Notes: generated by a model not told the origin, from the letters alone. A stretch of 64,000 nt of DNA from Ignavibacteria bacterium (GCA_016719565.1 JADJYU010000001.1:372001-436000); one strand, 5' to 3'; numbered from the stretch's first letter, positions 37,826-49,026 are shown. Program-made: numbers and translations.

Positions 37826-39013
37826 CTATTTTTTCTTCTCCATAATTTTATTTGAGAAACAATAAACGTACTTGTCATCACTTGCAGTAAAAATATAATC
37901 TTTCCAGATTACAGCACTTGTCCAAACGCGGCCTTCACATAAATAATGCCAGAGCTCTTTTCCGTTATCTGCATTTATACAGTAGAATCTTCTGTCAAAT
38001 GAGCCGACGAAAATCATATCCTTGTGAAGAAGCGGGGTAGCCCAGACTGCGCCGTGTGTTTTAAATGTCCAGATAATTTCACCGTCTAAAGAATTCATTG
38101 CATATATATTTCCGTCAATGCCCGCTGTGATAACCATATCATTATAAAAAGTTGAAGCTGCTTTAAAAGTCGTTCCAAGATCTTTTTTCCAGACAATATT
38201 CCCTGCAGTATCCGCACAATAAAAATTTTTATCATCAGATCCAAAATATATTTTTCCATCCTTTGCTGAAACGTCGGTTGTAATGGAAGCCCCTGTTTTT
38301 AAACTCCATAGCTCTCTTCCGTTTTTCAGATCAAAGCAATACATAGCGCCGCTGTTATTCCCGGCAAAGATCTTATTTTCGAAAATTGTCGGACTGTTAA
38401 AAAATGAGCTGAAAGGTAATCCGGATTCTTTAGGACCGGCAATCCATACTAGGACACCCGTGGCCGCATTCAGTCTGTATATTTTGTTATTTGCAGAAGC
38501 AACTATAATATCATTTTCCGTCATGACAGGTGAAGATAATATGCTGCCTACATTTCTTTTCCATTTTTCATCACCGGTGATCAGATTATAACTGAATATT
38601 CTGGTACTCCTGTCTCCGGAAGCGGCAATAATAATGTTGTTCCTGTCGATGACCGGAGTGGAATATGAGGCGTCACCTAATACGGAAGTTCTGCCAAGAC
38701 TTTTTCCGCTGAAAATATCTATCGCAAAAGATTCACCGTTCAAAGTGTTTACAAAAACAATTGCATCGCTGACTGAAATGCAGTTCTTTGCAAGTCCGCC
38801 GTCAGCATCAAATTCCCAGTAAAGATTAAATGGCGGTGTAAGCGCGGATTTAGATTTAGAAATATTTGTCTTCTGGGGGTTTCCTCCGATCATAAGCCAG
38901 TCCTCTTCAGGATTGACCTCGACCATTTTATCGATTGACAAGGAAAAGCATCCCGAAAACAAAATTGCGCTGAATAAAAGAATTAAATAAATAAAGGATC
39001 TGATTTGAATCAT
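37826..39013 (-). CDS. PQQ-like beta-propeller lipoprotein (BamB-like)
   Basis: A 395-residue lipoprotein with lipobox LFSGC (lipidated C22) and about eight PQQ-like repeats such as GDEKWKRNVGSILSSPVM, GELWSLKTGASITTDVSAKDGKIYFGS-type and GEIIWTFKTHGAVWATPLL, forming an eight-bladed propeller without the residues needed for PQQ catalysis. BamB, the outer-membrane assembly scaffold, has the same fold, but similar lipoproteins of Bacteroidota have no proven role. It is followed without gap by the PEGA gene. Confidence 0.82.
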   Translation of the reverse strand: MIQIRSFIYLILLFSAILFSGCFSLSIDKMVEVNPEEDWLMIGGNPQKTNISKSKSALTPPFNLYWEFDADGGLAKNCISVSDAIVFVNTLNGESFAIDIFSGKSLGRTSVLGDASYSTPVIDRNNIIIAASGDRSTRIFSYNLITGDEKWKRNVGSILSSPVMTENDIIVASANNKIYRLNAATGVLVWIAGPKESGLPFSSFFNSPTIFENKIFAGNNSGAMYCFDLKNGRELWSLKTGASITTDVSAKDGKIYFGSDDKNFYCADTAGNIVWKKDLGTTFKAASTFYNDMVITAGIDGNIYAMNSLDGEIIWTFKTHGAVWATPLLHKDMIFVGSFDRRFYCINADNGKELWHYLCEGRVWTSAVIWKDYIFTASDDKYVYCFSNKIMEKKK

Positions 39014-39138
39014 AAGGTTAAATTAATATTTAATCAGATAAAACGGATTGTATAATTTAATTTAAATTGAGGGCCGGATTTAGAATATTTAAGAATGGAT
39101 ATTTCATATTTCTTTTTCAAGATACAAATAAAAATAAA

Positions 39139-39160
39139 AAAACCCGGTCTCCCGGGTTTT
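39139..39160 (-). terminator. Intrinsic terminator after the NTPase gene
   Basis: A perfect 9-bp stem (39139-39147 with 39152-39160, AAAACCCGG and its complement) with a four-base loop, followed on the minus strand by a long T-rich tract. It lies just past the stop at 39165 and ends the minus-strand NTPase message. Confidence 0.85.
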
Positions 39161-39164
39161 CAGT

Positions 39165-40488
39165 TTATGAAAATTTTTCAGTAATTAATTCTTTAAGATC
39201 CGGTCTGCCTATTTCCTGCAGTTCATAGTTTATTCTTACCGCCGGCTTTTTGAACTTTATAAGTCTTCTCAGATCTATCGGAGTTCCTATCAGCACACTG
39301 TCGCACGGCACTCTGTTAATACTGTCTTCAAGATCCTTTATCTGCTTATCTCCGTAACCCATTGCCGGCAAAAGTTTGCCGATGTCAGGATACTTTTCAA
39401 ATGTGTCGCTGATCGATCTGACTGCAAATTCACGTGGATCCACAATTTCCTTTGCGCCGAATTTTTTTGCGGCTATAGTGGCTGCTCCGTATTTCATTCC
39501 ACCGTGAGTGAGCGTCGGTCCGTCCTCGACAATAAGCGTTCTCTTATTTTTTATGTGTTTTGCATCTGCCGGATCTTCCAATGAAACAGGGGATGCTGCT
39601 TCGACAATGACTGCTTTCGGATTATATTTTTCTATGTTTTCTCTGACTATATTCACATCGGAATGATCAGCGGAATCTATTTTGTTTATCACTACAATAT
39701 CTGCGATCAGAAGATTAATGAAACCCGGATAATATTTAAGTTCATGTCCCGGTCTGTGAGGATCGACAACAGTAATTATAAGATCGCTTTTGTAAAACGG
39801 CATATCGTTGTTTCCGCCGTCCCAGATAATTATATCCGCTTCTTTTTCAGCTTCTCTGATTATCGCTTCATAATCCGTGCCTGCGTATATAACATTTCCC
39901 TGTATGACATGCGGTTCATATTCTTCCATTTCTTCAATAGTGCATTTGTGTTTTTTAAGATCTGAGACTTTTGCAAATCTCTGAACTTTCTGCTAAGGAG
40001 ATTTCCGTAAGGCATCGGATGGCGTATTGCCACTACTTTCTTTCCATGGATTTTAAGATCTCAACAACTTTTCTCGATGTCTGGCTTTTACCTGTTCCTG
40101 TCCTTGAAGCAACGACTGCTATCACCGGCTTTACAGACTTTACGGCCGTCTCATCATAACCGGGCATCCTGAATGAAGCGCCTGCTGCATTTACTTCCGC
40201 TGCTTTTTTCATAATATATTCAAATGTAACATCGGAATATGAAAAAATGACTTCATCAATTTTATGTTGTCTGATAAGATCAGTTAATTTTTCTTCTGAA
40301 TAGATCGGAATTCCTTTGGGATACAATTTCCCGCTGAGCTCCTTTGGATAAATTCTTTTATCAATATACGGGATCTGAGTTGCTGTAAATGCAGCTACTT
40401 CATATAAAGGATTATCTCTGTACAAAACGTTGAAATTATGAAAATCTCTGCCGGCAGCGCCCATAATTAATACTTTGATTTTTTTCAT
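39165..40488 (-). CDS. Cyclic 2,3-diphosphoglycerate synthetase-like P-loop NTPase (two frameshifts)
   Basis: About 441 residues. The N-terminal part (KVLIMGAAGRDFHNFNVLYRDN, then FSYSDVTFEYIMKKAAEV) is a Rossmann-like domain; the P-loop follows in VVASRTGTGKSQTSRKVVEIL; the C-terminal part has DIIIWDGGNNDMPFYKSDL, VVINKIDSAD and VEDGPTLTHGGMKYGAATIAA. This arrangement is that of archaeal cyclic 2,3-diphosphoglycerate synthetase and of widespread bacterial homologues annotated only as GTPases. Two single-base breaks near 40040 and 39990 each need one more A on the coding strand (KKVVAIRHPMPYGNLL and SRKVQRFAKVSDLKKH). Bacteria are not known to make the cyclic compound, so the reaction is open. 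Confidence 0.75.
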
Positions 40489-40674
40489 AAGTGAGTAATT
40501 TAAGTTTTAGATAGTATGTAAAAATACTAATTGCAACTATAGTTTTTATATGATATTTACCTGATTTTTTTATTTTTATAAAATCACTTTAAAATATCTG
40601 ATTTGGAATTTCAGTCTAAAGAATGAATTTCTCTTAACAGTATATTAAATTATATTTACAGCATAAATTTTATT

Positions 40675-41816
40675 ATGAAAATCGGCATCACTTGTTATCC
40701 GACGTATGGAGGTAGCGGAGTAGTGGCAACTGAACTCGGAAAAGCACTCGCAATGAGGGGACACGAAGTTCATTTCATTTCTTATGCAATGCCTACGCGG
40801 CTGAATGGATTTGTAGACAACATATTCTATCACGAGGTGGAGATAAATAATTATCCGCTGTTTGAATTTCCACTTTACTCCATTGCGCTTGCAAGTAAGA
40901 TGGTTGAAGTTACTAAGTTTCATGATCTGGATCTTCTGCATGCTCATTACGCAATACCGCATGCAACAAGCGCATTTCTTGCCAGAGAAATCCTGAAATC
41001 CGAAGGAGGAAATAAATCCGAGATTAAATTTATAACCACTCTTCACGGTACGGATATAACTCTGACAGGGCTCGAGCCAAGTTTTCTGCCGACTATGAAA
41101 TTCAGCATTCAGAAATCCGACGGCGTTACAGCCGTATCGAGATTCCTGAAAGATAAGACACAGCAGCAGTATCAGATCGATAAAGAGATAGAAGTGATCC
41201 CGAACTTTATAGATATAAATAAATATAAACGCGAAGATAACGAAAAGACAAAATGCTTCAGAAAGAACTTTGCGAAGAATGACGAGAAAATTTTAACTCA
41301 TACATCAAATTTCCGCGCATTGAAAAGAGTGCAGGATGTCATAAAATTTTTAACACAGTAAAGGAAAAAGTTGACAGTAAGCTGATTCTAATCGGAGATG
41401 GTCCGGAGAGAAGCGAATGCGAAAGATATTCCCGTGAGCTCGGAATTTTCGAAGAAATAAAATTCATGGGAAAGCAGGATGCTTTAGTAGAGCTGCTGTC
41501 AGTTAGCGATCTTTTCTTTCTGCCTTCGCAGTCGGAGAGTTTTGGACTGTCAGCGCTTGAAGCTATGAGCTGCGGAGTACCCGTGATTTCATCGAGTGTC
41601 GGCGGATTGCCCGAACTGAATCTGCACGGTGAAACGGGATATATTGCAGAGATCGGTGATGTGGAAAGAATGTCAAAATATGCGATAGAACTTCTCTCGA
41701 ATGAAAAAAGATACGAACATTTTTCAATAAACGCCAGAAAGCGGGCAGAGCATTTCAGCGAGGAAAATATTGTACCGATGTATGAGAAGTTTTATGATAA
41801 AGTGCTGGGGATGTAG
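40675..41816 (+). CDS. bshA: N-acetyl-alpha-D-glucosaminyl L-malate synthase, BshA (one frameshift)
   Basis: A GT4 enzyme of about 380 residues that transfers GlcNAc to L-malate in the first step of bacillithiol synthesis. The start KIGITCYPTYGGSGVVATELG, the block DLLHAHYAIPHATSAFLAREIL, TTLHGTDITLTG and the donor site SQSESFGLSALEAMSCGVPVI are diagnostic of BshA within the family. The frame breaks at 41343-41346 (four A); a fifth gives DVIKIFNTVKEKVDSKLIL. BshB and BshC genes are not visible nearby; they are usually unlinked in this group. Confidence 0.9.
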
Positions 41817-41913
41817 CGCGGAGTTGTTTTTAAAAAAAAATTTGATATATTTAATTTATAGTTTTAAAGTAATAGTATTTATTTAATCAGCATTTCAAAT
41901 ATTTAATTTCGAT

Positions 41914-43424
41914 ATGAAAACAATTTCAGATTCTGAAAAGGTAATATCCTCTAATGGAAAATCTAACGGTTCGGTTAAAATTGTAAAGTCGAAAAAAATA
42001 AACTGGGAATACTCAAAATCTGTTGAGGATTCAAAGCATATAAAATTAAAAGATCAGTATGATCTGTTCATCGGCGGAAAATGGATTAAGACAAAAAAAT
42101 ATTTCAGCACCGTAAATCCGGCTACAGAAGAAGTCATCGCGCGAGTTGCATATGCATCTGATGACGATGTAACTAAAGCCGTTAAAATGGCTAAAAACGC
42201 TTACGACAAAACCTGGAGCAAAATGCCTCCCGAAAGAAAGATCAAAATATATTTTCAGAATAGCCAGGATCATTCAGGGAAAAAGCCCGTGAATTTGCTG
42301 TCATAGAATCTATGGACGGAGGTAAGCCGATTAAAGAATCCAAATCCGTTGACGTCCCGTTAGCTCTTGCGCATTTTTTCTATTATGCCGGATGGGCTGA
42401 TAAACTTGATTATGCTTTCCCGGGAAGAAAAGTTTCCCCGATCGGAGTCGCGGGTCAGATCATCCCGTGGAATTTTCCGCTCCTCATGGCCGCGTGGAAG
42501 ATCGCTCCGGCCCTCGCCTGCGGAAATACAGTGGTCATTAAATCTGCCGAAACAACTCCTCTTACTTTATATAAACTTGCTGAAGTAATACAGGAAGCCG
42601 GACTCCCTGACGGAGTCGTAAATATTATTTCCGGGGACGGAAAAACCGGCGCTGCTATTGTCAGACATCCGGATACAAAAAAAATTGCATTCACCGGGTC
42701 CACTGAAGTCGGTAAACTAATAATTAGACAAACTGCAGGTACAGATAAAAAGCTTACTCTCGAACTCGGAGGTAAAGCGGCAAACATTGTTTTTGAAGAC
42801 GCCCCTATTGATGCTGCCATTGAAGGAATTATAAATGGAATATATTTCAATCAGGGTCACGTCTGCTGCGCAGGCTCAAGACTGCTCGTGCAGGAAAGCA
42901 TTAAAGATATAATTATAAAAAAACTTAAACACCGACTGTCGACTCTGAGAGTCGGCGATCCGCTGGATAAAAATACAGACGTTGGCGCAATCAATTCAAG
43001 TATGCAGCTAAAAAAAATTACTGAACTTGTCAACGCAGGTATCAGTGAAGGCGCAACTATATTTCAAAGCAATTGTGAACTGCCGTCCAAAGGTTACTGG
43101 TTTAAACCTACTTTTTCTCCGACGTCGCGCAGTCACACAGGATCGCAAATGAAGAAATTTTCGGGACCGGTTCTTTCAATACTTACTTTCCGGACTCCGT
43201 CTGAAGCCGTTGAAAAAGCTAACAATACATTCTATGGACTCTCTGCAGGTATCTGGACTGACAAAGGCTCGAAAATTTTTAAAACTCTAAGTAAGATCAG
43301 GGCAGGTGTAGTCTGGTCAAACACTTTTAATAAATTTAATCCCGCTTCGCCTTTCGGCGGATATAAGGAAAGTGGTTTCGGAAGGGAAGGCGGAAAACAA
43401 GGGCTCGACGGCTATGTCATCTGA
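41914..43424 (+). CDS. Aldehyde dehydrogenase family protein (several indels)
   Basis: An NAD(P)-dependent aldehyde dehydrogenase of about 503 residues with a 55-residue N-terminal extension before LFIGGKWIKTKKYFSTVNPATE. Active-site glutamate lies in LTLELGGKAANIVF and cysteine in GHVCCAGSRLL; the end is PFGGYKESGFGREGGKQGL. Breaks at 42244-42247 (A run) and 42277-42279 (G run) split the gene; the correct joined text is RKIKYIFRIARII and QEKAREFAVIESM. Further on, residues 400-418 read as nonsense because of two compensating indels (T run 43112-43116 and G run 43163-43165); the other frame gives SHRIANEEIFGPVLS. Substrate unknown. Confidence 0.82.
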
Positions 43425-43609
43425 CCTTTGGTTTTGTAATCTTTTCTCACTCAGTCAAAAAACTTTACCTGATTTGCAGTAAAATTTTTTGAGATTCAAA
43501 TTAATAAAGTTAAATATTGATATTAGATTTAATAGTTTTAAACAGTTTTAATAATTCTTATTAATGCTTACCTCTCAGTTTCTTATTTCCTGAAATTACT
43601 TAAATAAAT

Positions 43610-44371
43610 TTGTCAGATAATATTATAGAAGTTAAAAATCTCGTTAAAAAATATGACACGCTGACTGCTGTTGACGGGATAAGCTTTAATGTCAGAGATG
43701 GTGAAGTATTTGGTCTGCTCGGTCCGAACGGCGCGGGGAAAACCACTACACTTGAAATTATGGAAACTCTCCGCAATAAAACTTCCGGAGAAGTTTTTAT
43801 CAACGGACTTTCTGTTGATAATGATCAAAGTGAGATCAAACAAATCATAGGCATCCAGCTGCAGGCAGCCGGGTTTTATCCGAACCTTTATCTTAATGAA
43901 CTCATAGAATTATTCGCAGGTCTGTATAACGTAAACACCGATCCGGATGAACTCCTTGATCTTGTTAACCTCCGTGAAAAAAAGAATTCGAAATTTAAAG
44001 AACTTTCAGGAGGACAAAAGCAGAGGTTCTCTATTTGTACCACTCTTATAAATGATCCTAAGTTAATTTTTCTTGATGAACCTACTACCGGGCTTGATCC
44101 GCAGGCAAGAAGAAATCTGTGGGAACTGATAAAAAGAATAAAAGCAAAGGGAACAACCATTATGCTTACAACCCATTATATGGACGAAGCTGAAATTCTT
44201 TGTGACAGGGTAGGTATTATTGACCATGGAAAAATTATTATTATAGACTCTCCGGATAATCTTATAGATGATCTCGTCCAAAGCGGTTTCGAAAGACCGA
44301 AACAGGTAAAGCTCGCTTCACTTGAAGATGTTTTCATAAATCTTACAGGGCATACTATCAGAGAAGCCTGA
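43610..44371 (+). CDS. ABC transporter ATP-binding protein (ABC-2 exporter type)
   Basis: A 253-residue ATPase with Walker A GPNGAGKTT (K44), Q-loop GIQLQ, signature LSGGQKQR, Walker B LIFLDEPTTG and H-loop TTHYMDEAE. The subfamily (CcmA/DrrA-like) drives export of drugs, polysaccharides or lipids. The start is a TTG; no ATG fits, and MSDNIIEVKNLVKKYD is the usual opening. It is followed after 116 bp by its membrane subunit gene. Confidence 0.9.
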   Translation: MSDNIIEVKNLVKKYDTLTAVDGISFNVRDGEVFGLLGPNGAGKTTTLEIMETLRNKTSGEVFINGLSVDNDQSEIKQIIGIQLQAAGFYPNLYLNELIELFAGLYNVNTDPDELLDLVNLREKKNSKFKELSGGQKQRFSICTTLINDPKLIFLDEPTTGLDPQARRNLWELIKRIKAKGTTIMLTTHYMDEAEILCDRVGIIDHGKIIIIDSPDNLIDDLVQSGFERPKQVKLASLEDVFINLTGHTIREA

Positions 44372-44487
44372 TCTGTTTAATTACCTGAGATGAATATTCA
44401 GTTTATAAAAAATTTAATTTTTAAAAATAAATAAAATTCTCTGTTTTGTCTGACTATAATATAGCAGCTTATAATCTAAAAGTATAA

Positions 44488-45579
44488 ATGAAAGATATTA
44501 AATACAATCATTTACGGGCAATGCTTTCACTTACTAAGGCAAGTTTAAAGGCTATGACTCGTAATCCTTCTGCTGTTGTATTCAACCTTGTTTTTCCTCT
44601 GATATTTATTCTCGTATTCGGTTTTATCGGCGGAAGCAGTTTCAAAATTGATGTCGTATTCGAAAAAAATTCCGATACTTCAAATTATATATACCGGGAG
44701 TTAACTAACCGTAATACCATCAGCATTATAAAAAATCTTGATTATGATGCTGCATTTTCTGAACTCGAAAAAGGCAGGATTGACGCTGTCATAAATATTG
44801 AGAACAGTCCTTCGGGACAGCAAATAGTCAGCTTGAAAACCACTAAGGCTTCTCCCGAAAGAGGAAGTATCCTGAAAGTGATTATCAGTGAAATAGTCAA
44901 TAAACAGAATCTTGCTTACTCTGAAGCGCAAGTTCCGAAAACTGAACTCAAAGAAATTGAGATCGAAGGACGAAGATATAAAACAATTGATTTTATCTTA
45001 CCAGGTCAGCTGGGGTTTTCTCTTCTCAGCGCAGGAGTATTCGGCACGGCTTTTATTTTTATAAGTCTGCGTCAGACTCTTGTTTTAAAGAGATTCTTTG
45101 CGACACCTGTAAAAAAGTTTACATTATTCTCGGTGAATCTTTAAGCCGTCTGATTTTTCAATATTTACATCCATAATAATTATTCTTTTAGGATACTATA
45201 TTTTCGGCTTTACGCTTGTTAACGGTTTTGTCACATTCTTAAATATGCTGATCGTATCCGTTATCGCTCTAATTGTTTTTCTTGGATTCGGATTTGTCGT
45301 TTCCGGAATTGCAAAAAACGAAAGCGCCGTCCCGCCGATTGCAAATCTGATAACGCTTCCGCAGTTTCTCCTTGCCGGTACATTTTTCCAATATCAAATT
45401 TTCCCGAATGGCTGCAGCCCGTCAGCCGCGCGCTCCCGCTTACTTATCTGAATGAAGCGTTAAGAAAGATCTCGTTTGAAGGCGCAGGTCTCTTTGATGT
45501 ATGGAAAGATATTTTGGTAATGCTTATCTGGGGAGTTGTTGTTTATGCCATTGCTGTTAAGGTTTTTAAATGGGAGTAA
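44488..45579 (+). CDS. ABC-2 type permease (three frameshifts)
   Basis: About 364 residues: one N-terminal membrane segment (AVVFNLVFPLIFILVFGFIG), a large extracytoplasmic domain, then five membrane segments, as in ABC-2 permeases. Three single-base breaks lie at 45127 (T run), 45164 (T run) and 45383-45387 (T run); each needs one more T, giving TLFLGESLSRLIFQYF, SIIIILLGYYIFGFTLVNG and LAGTFFPISNFPEWLQPVS, then SRALPLTYLNEALRKISFEG to a stop at 45577-45579. With the ATPase upstream it forms a likely two-component exporter. It converges on the SBBP-propeller gene with 25 bp between stops. Confidence 0.8.
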
Positions 45580-45604
45580 AATTTAATCAGATCTACTTCC
45601 TTAT

Positions 45605-47461
45605 TCACGGCTTTACAACACTCACAAAAATTCACCGCATTGTTATCTGCGATCGCAGCATCGCTGACATCAGTAGTTTCATCTCCGTTCACATCAGTCG
45701 GTATATACCCGCTCATAAAATTTCCGGCGTCATTGTCAATTAATACATTATCGGTTACATCAACTGTCCCGTCCTGATTCACATCCCGCTGTAAACCGCA
45801 AATCTTACAGGTGAAGTATCTGTCTGGATCATATTGTTTCCGAATGCCTGTGATACTGAAGGTGTAAAATCATAATTCAAAATGCCGGTCGTAAAGCTAT
45901 GCGCCGAAGCGCTCCATGTCTCAATTGAGTTTCTGTGTTTTAAAACTATGTAATAGTTTACTCCGTTTGAGATACCCGTAAAGTAATATCTTCCGTATCC
46001 TGTTGTATCACATTTGGTAAATGAAGAATCAATTACTGAATACGGACTTACAGAACTTCTTAAGTAAACTCTTACTGTATCGCTTATCATTTTATTAAGT
46101 GATGAATTATAAAACCCTTCTATTATTCCGGTGATAAGTGCGTATGGATCCTGAGAATATTTTATTGTTACAAAATCTTTTTCAGTTAAAATACCGCTGC
46201 TTGTTCCTGTAATATATATTTTATCAGATGAATCAACCGCAATCGAAAATGACTGATCGCTTCCGCTTACCGTTCCGTTATATGTATCGCTCCATTGCTC
46301 CGTGCCGTCACTTGTGTATTTTACCGTAGCAAAATTATAATTCGCTCCCGCAAATGCGCTTGATCCGGTTATAAATACATTTCCCGAATTATCAAGCGCC
46401 ATGTCGTTTGCATTCTCTACATTATTCCCGGGTCCGTTGAAAATTTTACTCCACAAAATCACGCCTGAAGAATTATATTTTAAAGTTAAAAAATCATAAT
46501 TCGAAACAGCGCTGTAACTCTGACCGAAGACATAAACGTTTCCGGAAGTATCGACTGCCACCGATCTCGAGTTATCCGAACTGCTTTCAATTCCGTCAAA
46601 TCTCCTGACCCATATAGAATCACCTGAAGAATTGTATTTAATCGTAGTAAAATCATACTGAGTCGTAATTCCCGGACTCCTTCCTGTTACATAAACGTTG
46701 CCGTACTTATCCGCTGCAATTGACTGAGGTTGATCAAATCCGTCTCCGGGTCCGTTGTATGTCCGCGCCCACTGTTCTGTGCCGGCGGCATCGTATTTTA
46801 TTGTTGCAAAGTTGTCATCCTCCGTTCCGGTTCCTCTGCTCCAGCCGGTCACATATACATTACTCGTTTCGTCCAGAACTAATCTGTATGCAAAGTCCAC
46901 ATTATTACCTGTACCATTATAACTCCGTATCCACTGCTGAATACCTGCTGAATTATATTTTACTGTTGCAAAATCATTCTGAGTTCCAAAACCTACGGCA
47001 TTTCCTGTAACATAAACATTCCCGGAGTTATCGGCTGCAATGGAAAATGCATCATCATTACCGTTTCCCGAACCGTTATATCTCATCAGCCACTGCTGTG
47101 CGCCAAGAGAGTTATACTTTATAGTGACATAATCCGAATTGAACGAAGTTCCGATACTGTAACCCGTTACATAAACATTACCGGAAGAATCAACAGCAAT
47201 ATCCCGCGCATGATCCGTACTGTTTCCTGTTCCGTTATATCTTGAAACCCAAAGCAGTATGCCCGATGAATTGTATTTTAAAGTGGCATAGTCTGTTCCG
47301 CTCATACCGGTTACATATACATTCCCTGAATTATCAACTGCTACTGCATCAGCATCTTCAGATGAGAAATTATATGACCTGAGCCATTCCCTGCTTACCT
47401 GAGAAATTATAACTGATGACATTAATAATATTGTAATTGTTAAATATATTTTAATTCGCAT
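45605..47461 (-). CDS. Secreted SBBP-repeat propeller with dockerin-like C-terminal module (two indels)
   Basis: About 618 residues. Signal peptide (MRIKIYLTITILLMSSVIISQ), then about eight SBBP repeats of about 50 residues with the pattern AVDNSGNVYVTG and ATLKYNSSG, likely one beta-propeller. From LITGIIEGFYNSSLNKMISDTVRVYLRS it carries the module shared with 34.6, 55.9 and 63.6 kb (KHRNSIETWS, AFGNNM, DVNQDGTVDVTD, DVNGDETTDVSD, VNFVSVVKP). A break at 45785-45787 (three G, coding strand) separates the calcium loops from the rest, and an extra T at 45626-45630 hides the true stop at 45605-45607. Function unknown; the propeller probably binds a ligand outside the cell. Confidence 0.82.
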
Positions 47462-47608
47462 ATACTGATTTTTATGTTTTAAAAAATGTTCTATAAATTA
47501 ATATCTTTCTTTTCAAACTCCGTATCAGACACATACAGCATAGAGATTTAATTGCATTCTGTATTAGATCAAATGATTTCCGTTAACTTTATCTAAGATG
47601 TATATCCT

Positions 47609-48627
47609 TTATTTTACTAAAGTCATTCTCTTAGTCTCTGAAAAATTCTCGGTTTTCAAAGTATAAAAATAAATTCCGCTTGTCAGACCTGATGCATTGA
47701 AATTATATTTGTAAGTACCGGGATTAAGCTTGAGCTTACAAGTACCGACATTTCTTTACCAAGCATATCATATATTTTCAGGGATACGAATTCCGGTTTT
47801 GTAATTCCAAACTCCAGGTTTGTATTAGGGTTGAAAGGGTTGGGATAATTTTGTGAGAGTGTGTATTCACCCGGAGTTTCCGTAGATATATTTGTAATTC
47901 CGATAGTCACGTGATCGCCGTAATTTACTGACTTGTCACTTCCCAGAGGAAAGCCGTTGAATGAAAAACTTGTATATGTAATTGTAAATATCGGAAGTTT
48001 TCTTCCGTTCACAAACCAGCTGTAGGAAGTCGAATTTGAATTCGATATTCATATTGATGTAGAATCATTTGTAACTGTTACAAATTTTAATCTTAAAGCG
48101 TTTGAAAATGTACCGGCGGGAAGAGTGATCGTTCCCCACGCATCAGCTGTTACGGTTACTGTTCCGGTTGAAAATACCTCAAAACCCTGTGAGGAATAAT
48201 GAGCTGCAAAATTGTCTGTAAAACTGTTTGAATAAGAAAACGGGAATTGTAAGTATGTCTGAGGGTTAGTGTAATTTATTACAAGACCGGGACCGGCAAT
48301 TCCGTTTGAGATAAGATTTGAAGAAGATGAAGTAAGATAATTAAATGATGCATCATCTTCGGTAGATGCGATGTTTGATGAAGGAAACTGTGATGCATAT
48401 GGCGTTGAACCCGGATTCACAAATCTCACCGTTCCGCTGTCTGTAGCAGTTAATACCTGAAAACTCCATGTTTGATTTGCTCCTGAGTTTCCCTCCGAAA
48501 TACTTGCCGTGTCACATATTGTGTAATGATTATTCTCGCCCGGAGAGGGATTGTTTGCGCTTGTAAGAGTTATCTGCGCGTATGACTGTGTTGCTGACAG
48601 AATTAAGACTGCAATTAATTTTTTCAT
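47609..48627 (-). CDS. T9SS-secreted protein of unknown function (interrupted)
   Basis: About 339 residues: signal peptide (MKKLIAVLILSATQSYAQ), a beta-rich domain of some 200 residues with no motif I know (it resembles other Bacteroidota exported proteins that begin ITLTSANNPSPG), and a C-terminal type A sorting domain YTLSQNYPNPFNPNTNLEFGI, then LKIYDMLGKEMSVLVSSSLNPGTYKYNF and GIYFYTLKTENFSETKRMTLVK. The sorting domain targets the T9SS and is normally removed. An in-frame TGA at 48049-48051 and an indel near 47736 (one A missing) break the gene. A small ribbon-helix-helix-like gene lies 43 bp upstream on the same strand. Confidence 0.75.
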
Positions 48628-48670
48628 GATGATTTTGTTTTTTAGTTTATAAAAAGTTTGTATTACTTAA

Positions 48671-48853
48671 TTACTTTTTTGATTTCTTTGTATTATTAAC
48701 TTCACTGTAATATAACTTCACAGCCCGGGTTATTATTGTATCTTTACTCACGTTGATCATAAGCTGGATTTTTTCTATCAGATCATGAGTAGAATTTTTA
48801 AGACGGTATCCTTTTGCCGTTTTCATTTCACTTCTCTTTTTAACAGTTATCAT
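48671..48853 (-). CDS. Small ribbon-helix-helix-like protein
   Basis: About 60 residues, strongly basic: MITVKKRSEMKTAKGYRLKNSTHDLIEKIQLMINVSKDTIITRAVKLYYSEVNNTKKSKK in outline. The order strand (KGYRLKNST), helix (HDLIEKIQLMIN), turn (VSKD), helix (TIITRAVKLYYSEV) is that of ribbon-helix-helix DNA-binding proteins. The ATG at 48851-48853 is preferred; a GTG at 48877 lies inside a GTGCAC element. Two GTGCAC sites just upstream could be its own operator. It lies between a T9SS-secreted protein gene and the divergent helical-protein gene at 49027. Confidence 0.6.
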   Translation of the reverse strand: MITVKKRSEMKTAKGYRLKNSTHDLIEKIQLMINVSKDTIITRAVKLYYSEVNNTKKSKK

Positions 48854-48871
48854 ATGCTTTCTCAAATTTTT

Positions 48872-48889
48872 GTGCACTTACTTGTGCAC
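48872..48889. promoter_or_regulatory. Two GTGCAC palindromes with 12-bp spacing
   Basis: GTGCAC occurs at 48872-48877 and 48884-48889, 12 bp apart start to start. The pair sits 18-36 bp upstream of the ribbon-helix-helix-like gene and in the divergent spacer before 49027. Ribbon-helix-helix repressors commonly bind such tandem sites as pairs of dimers; autoregulation is inferred. Confidence 0.4.
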
Positions 48890-49026
48890 GATGCAAAATA
48901 CATCTTTATTAATGGTCATAGCAAAGAAATATTTTCGGTAAACTAACCTGTTGTTTTTTTGCTGATCATATTATATACATTGATTATTGCTTATTATTAG
49001 AGGAAATTTGGATTCAAGCTAACCAT

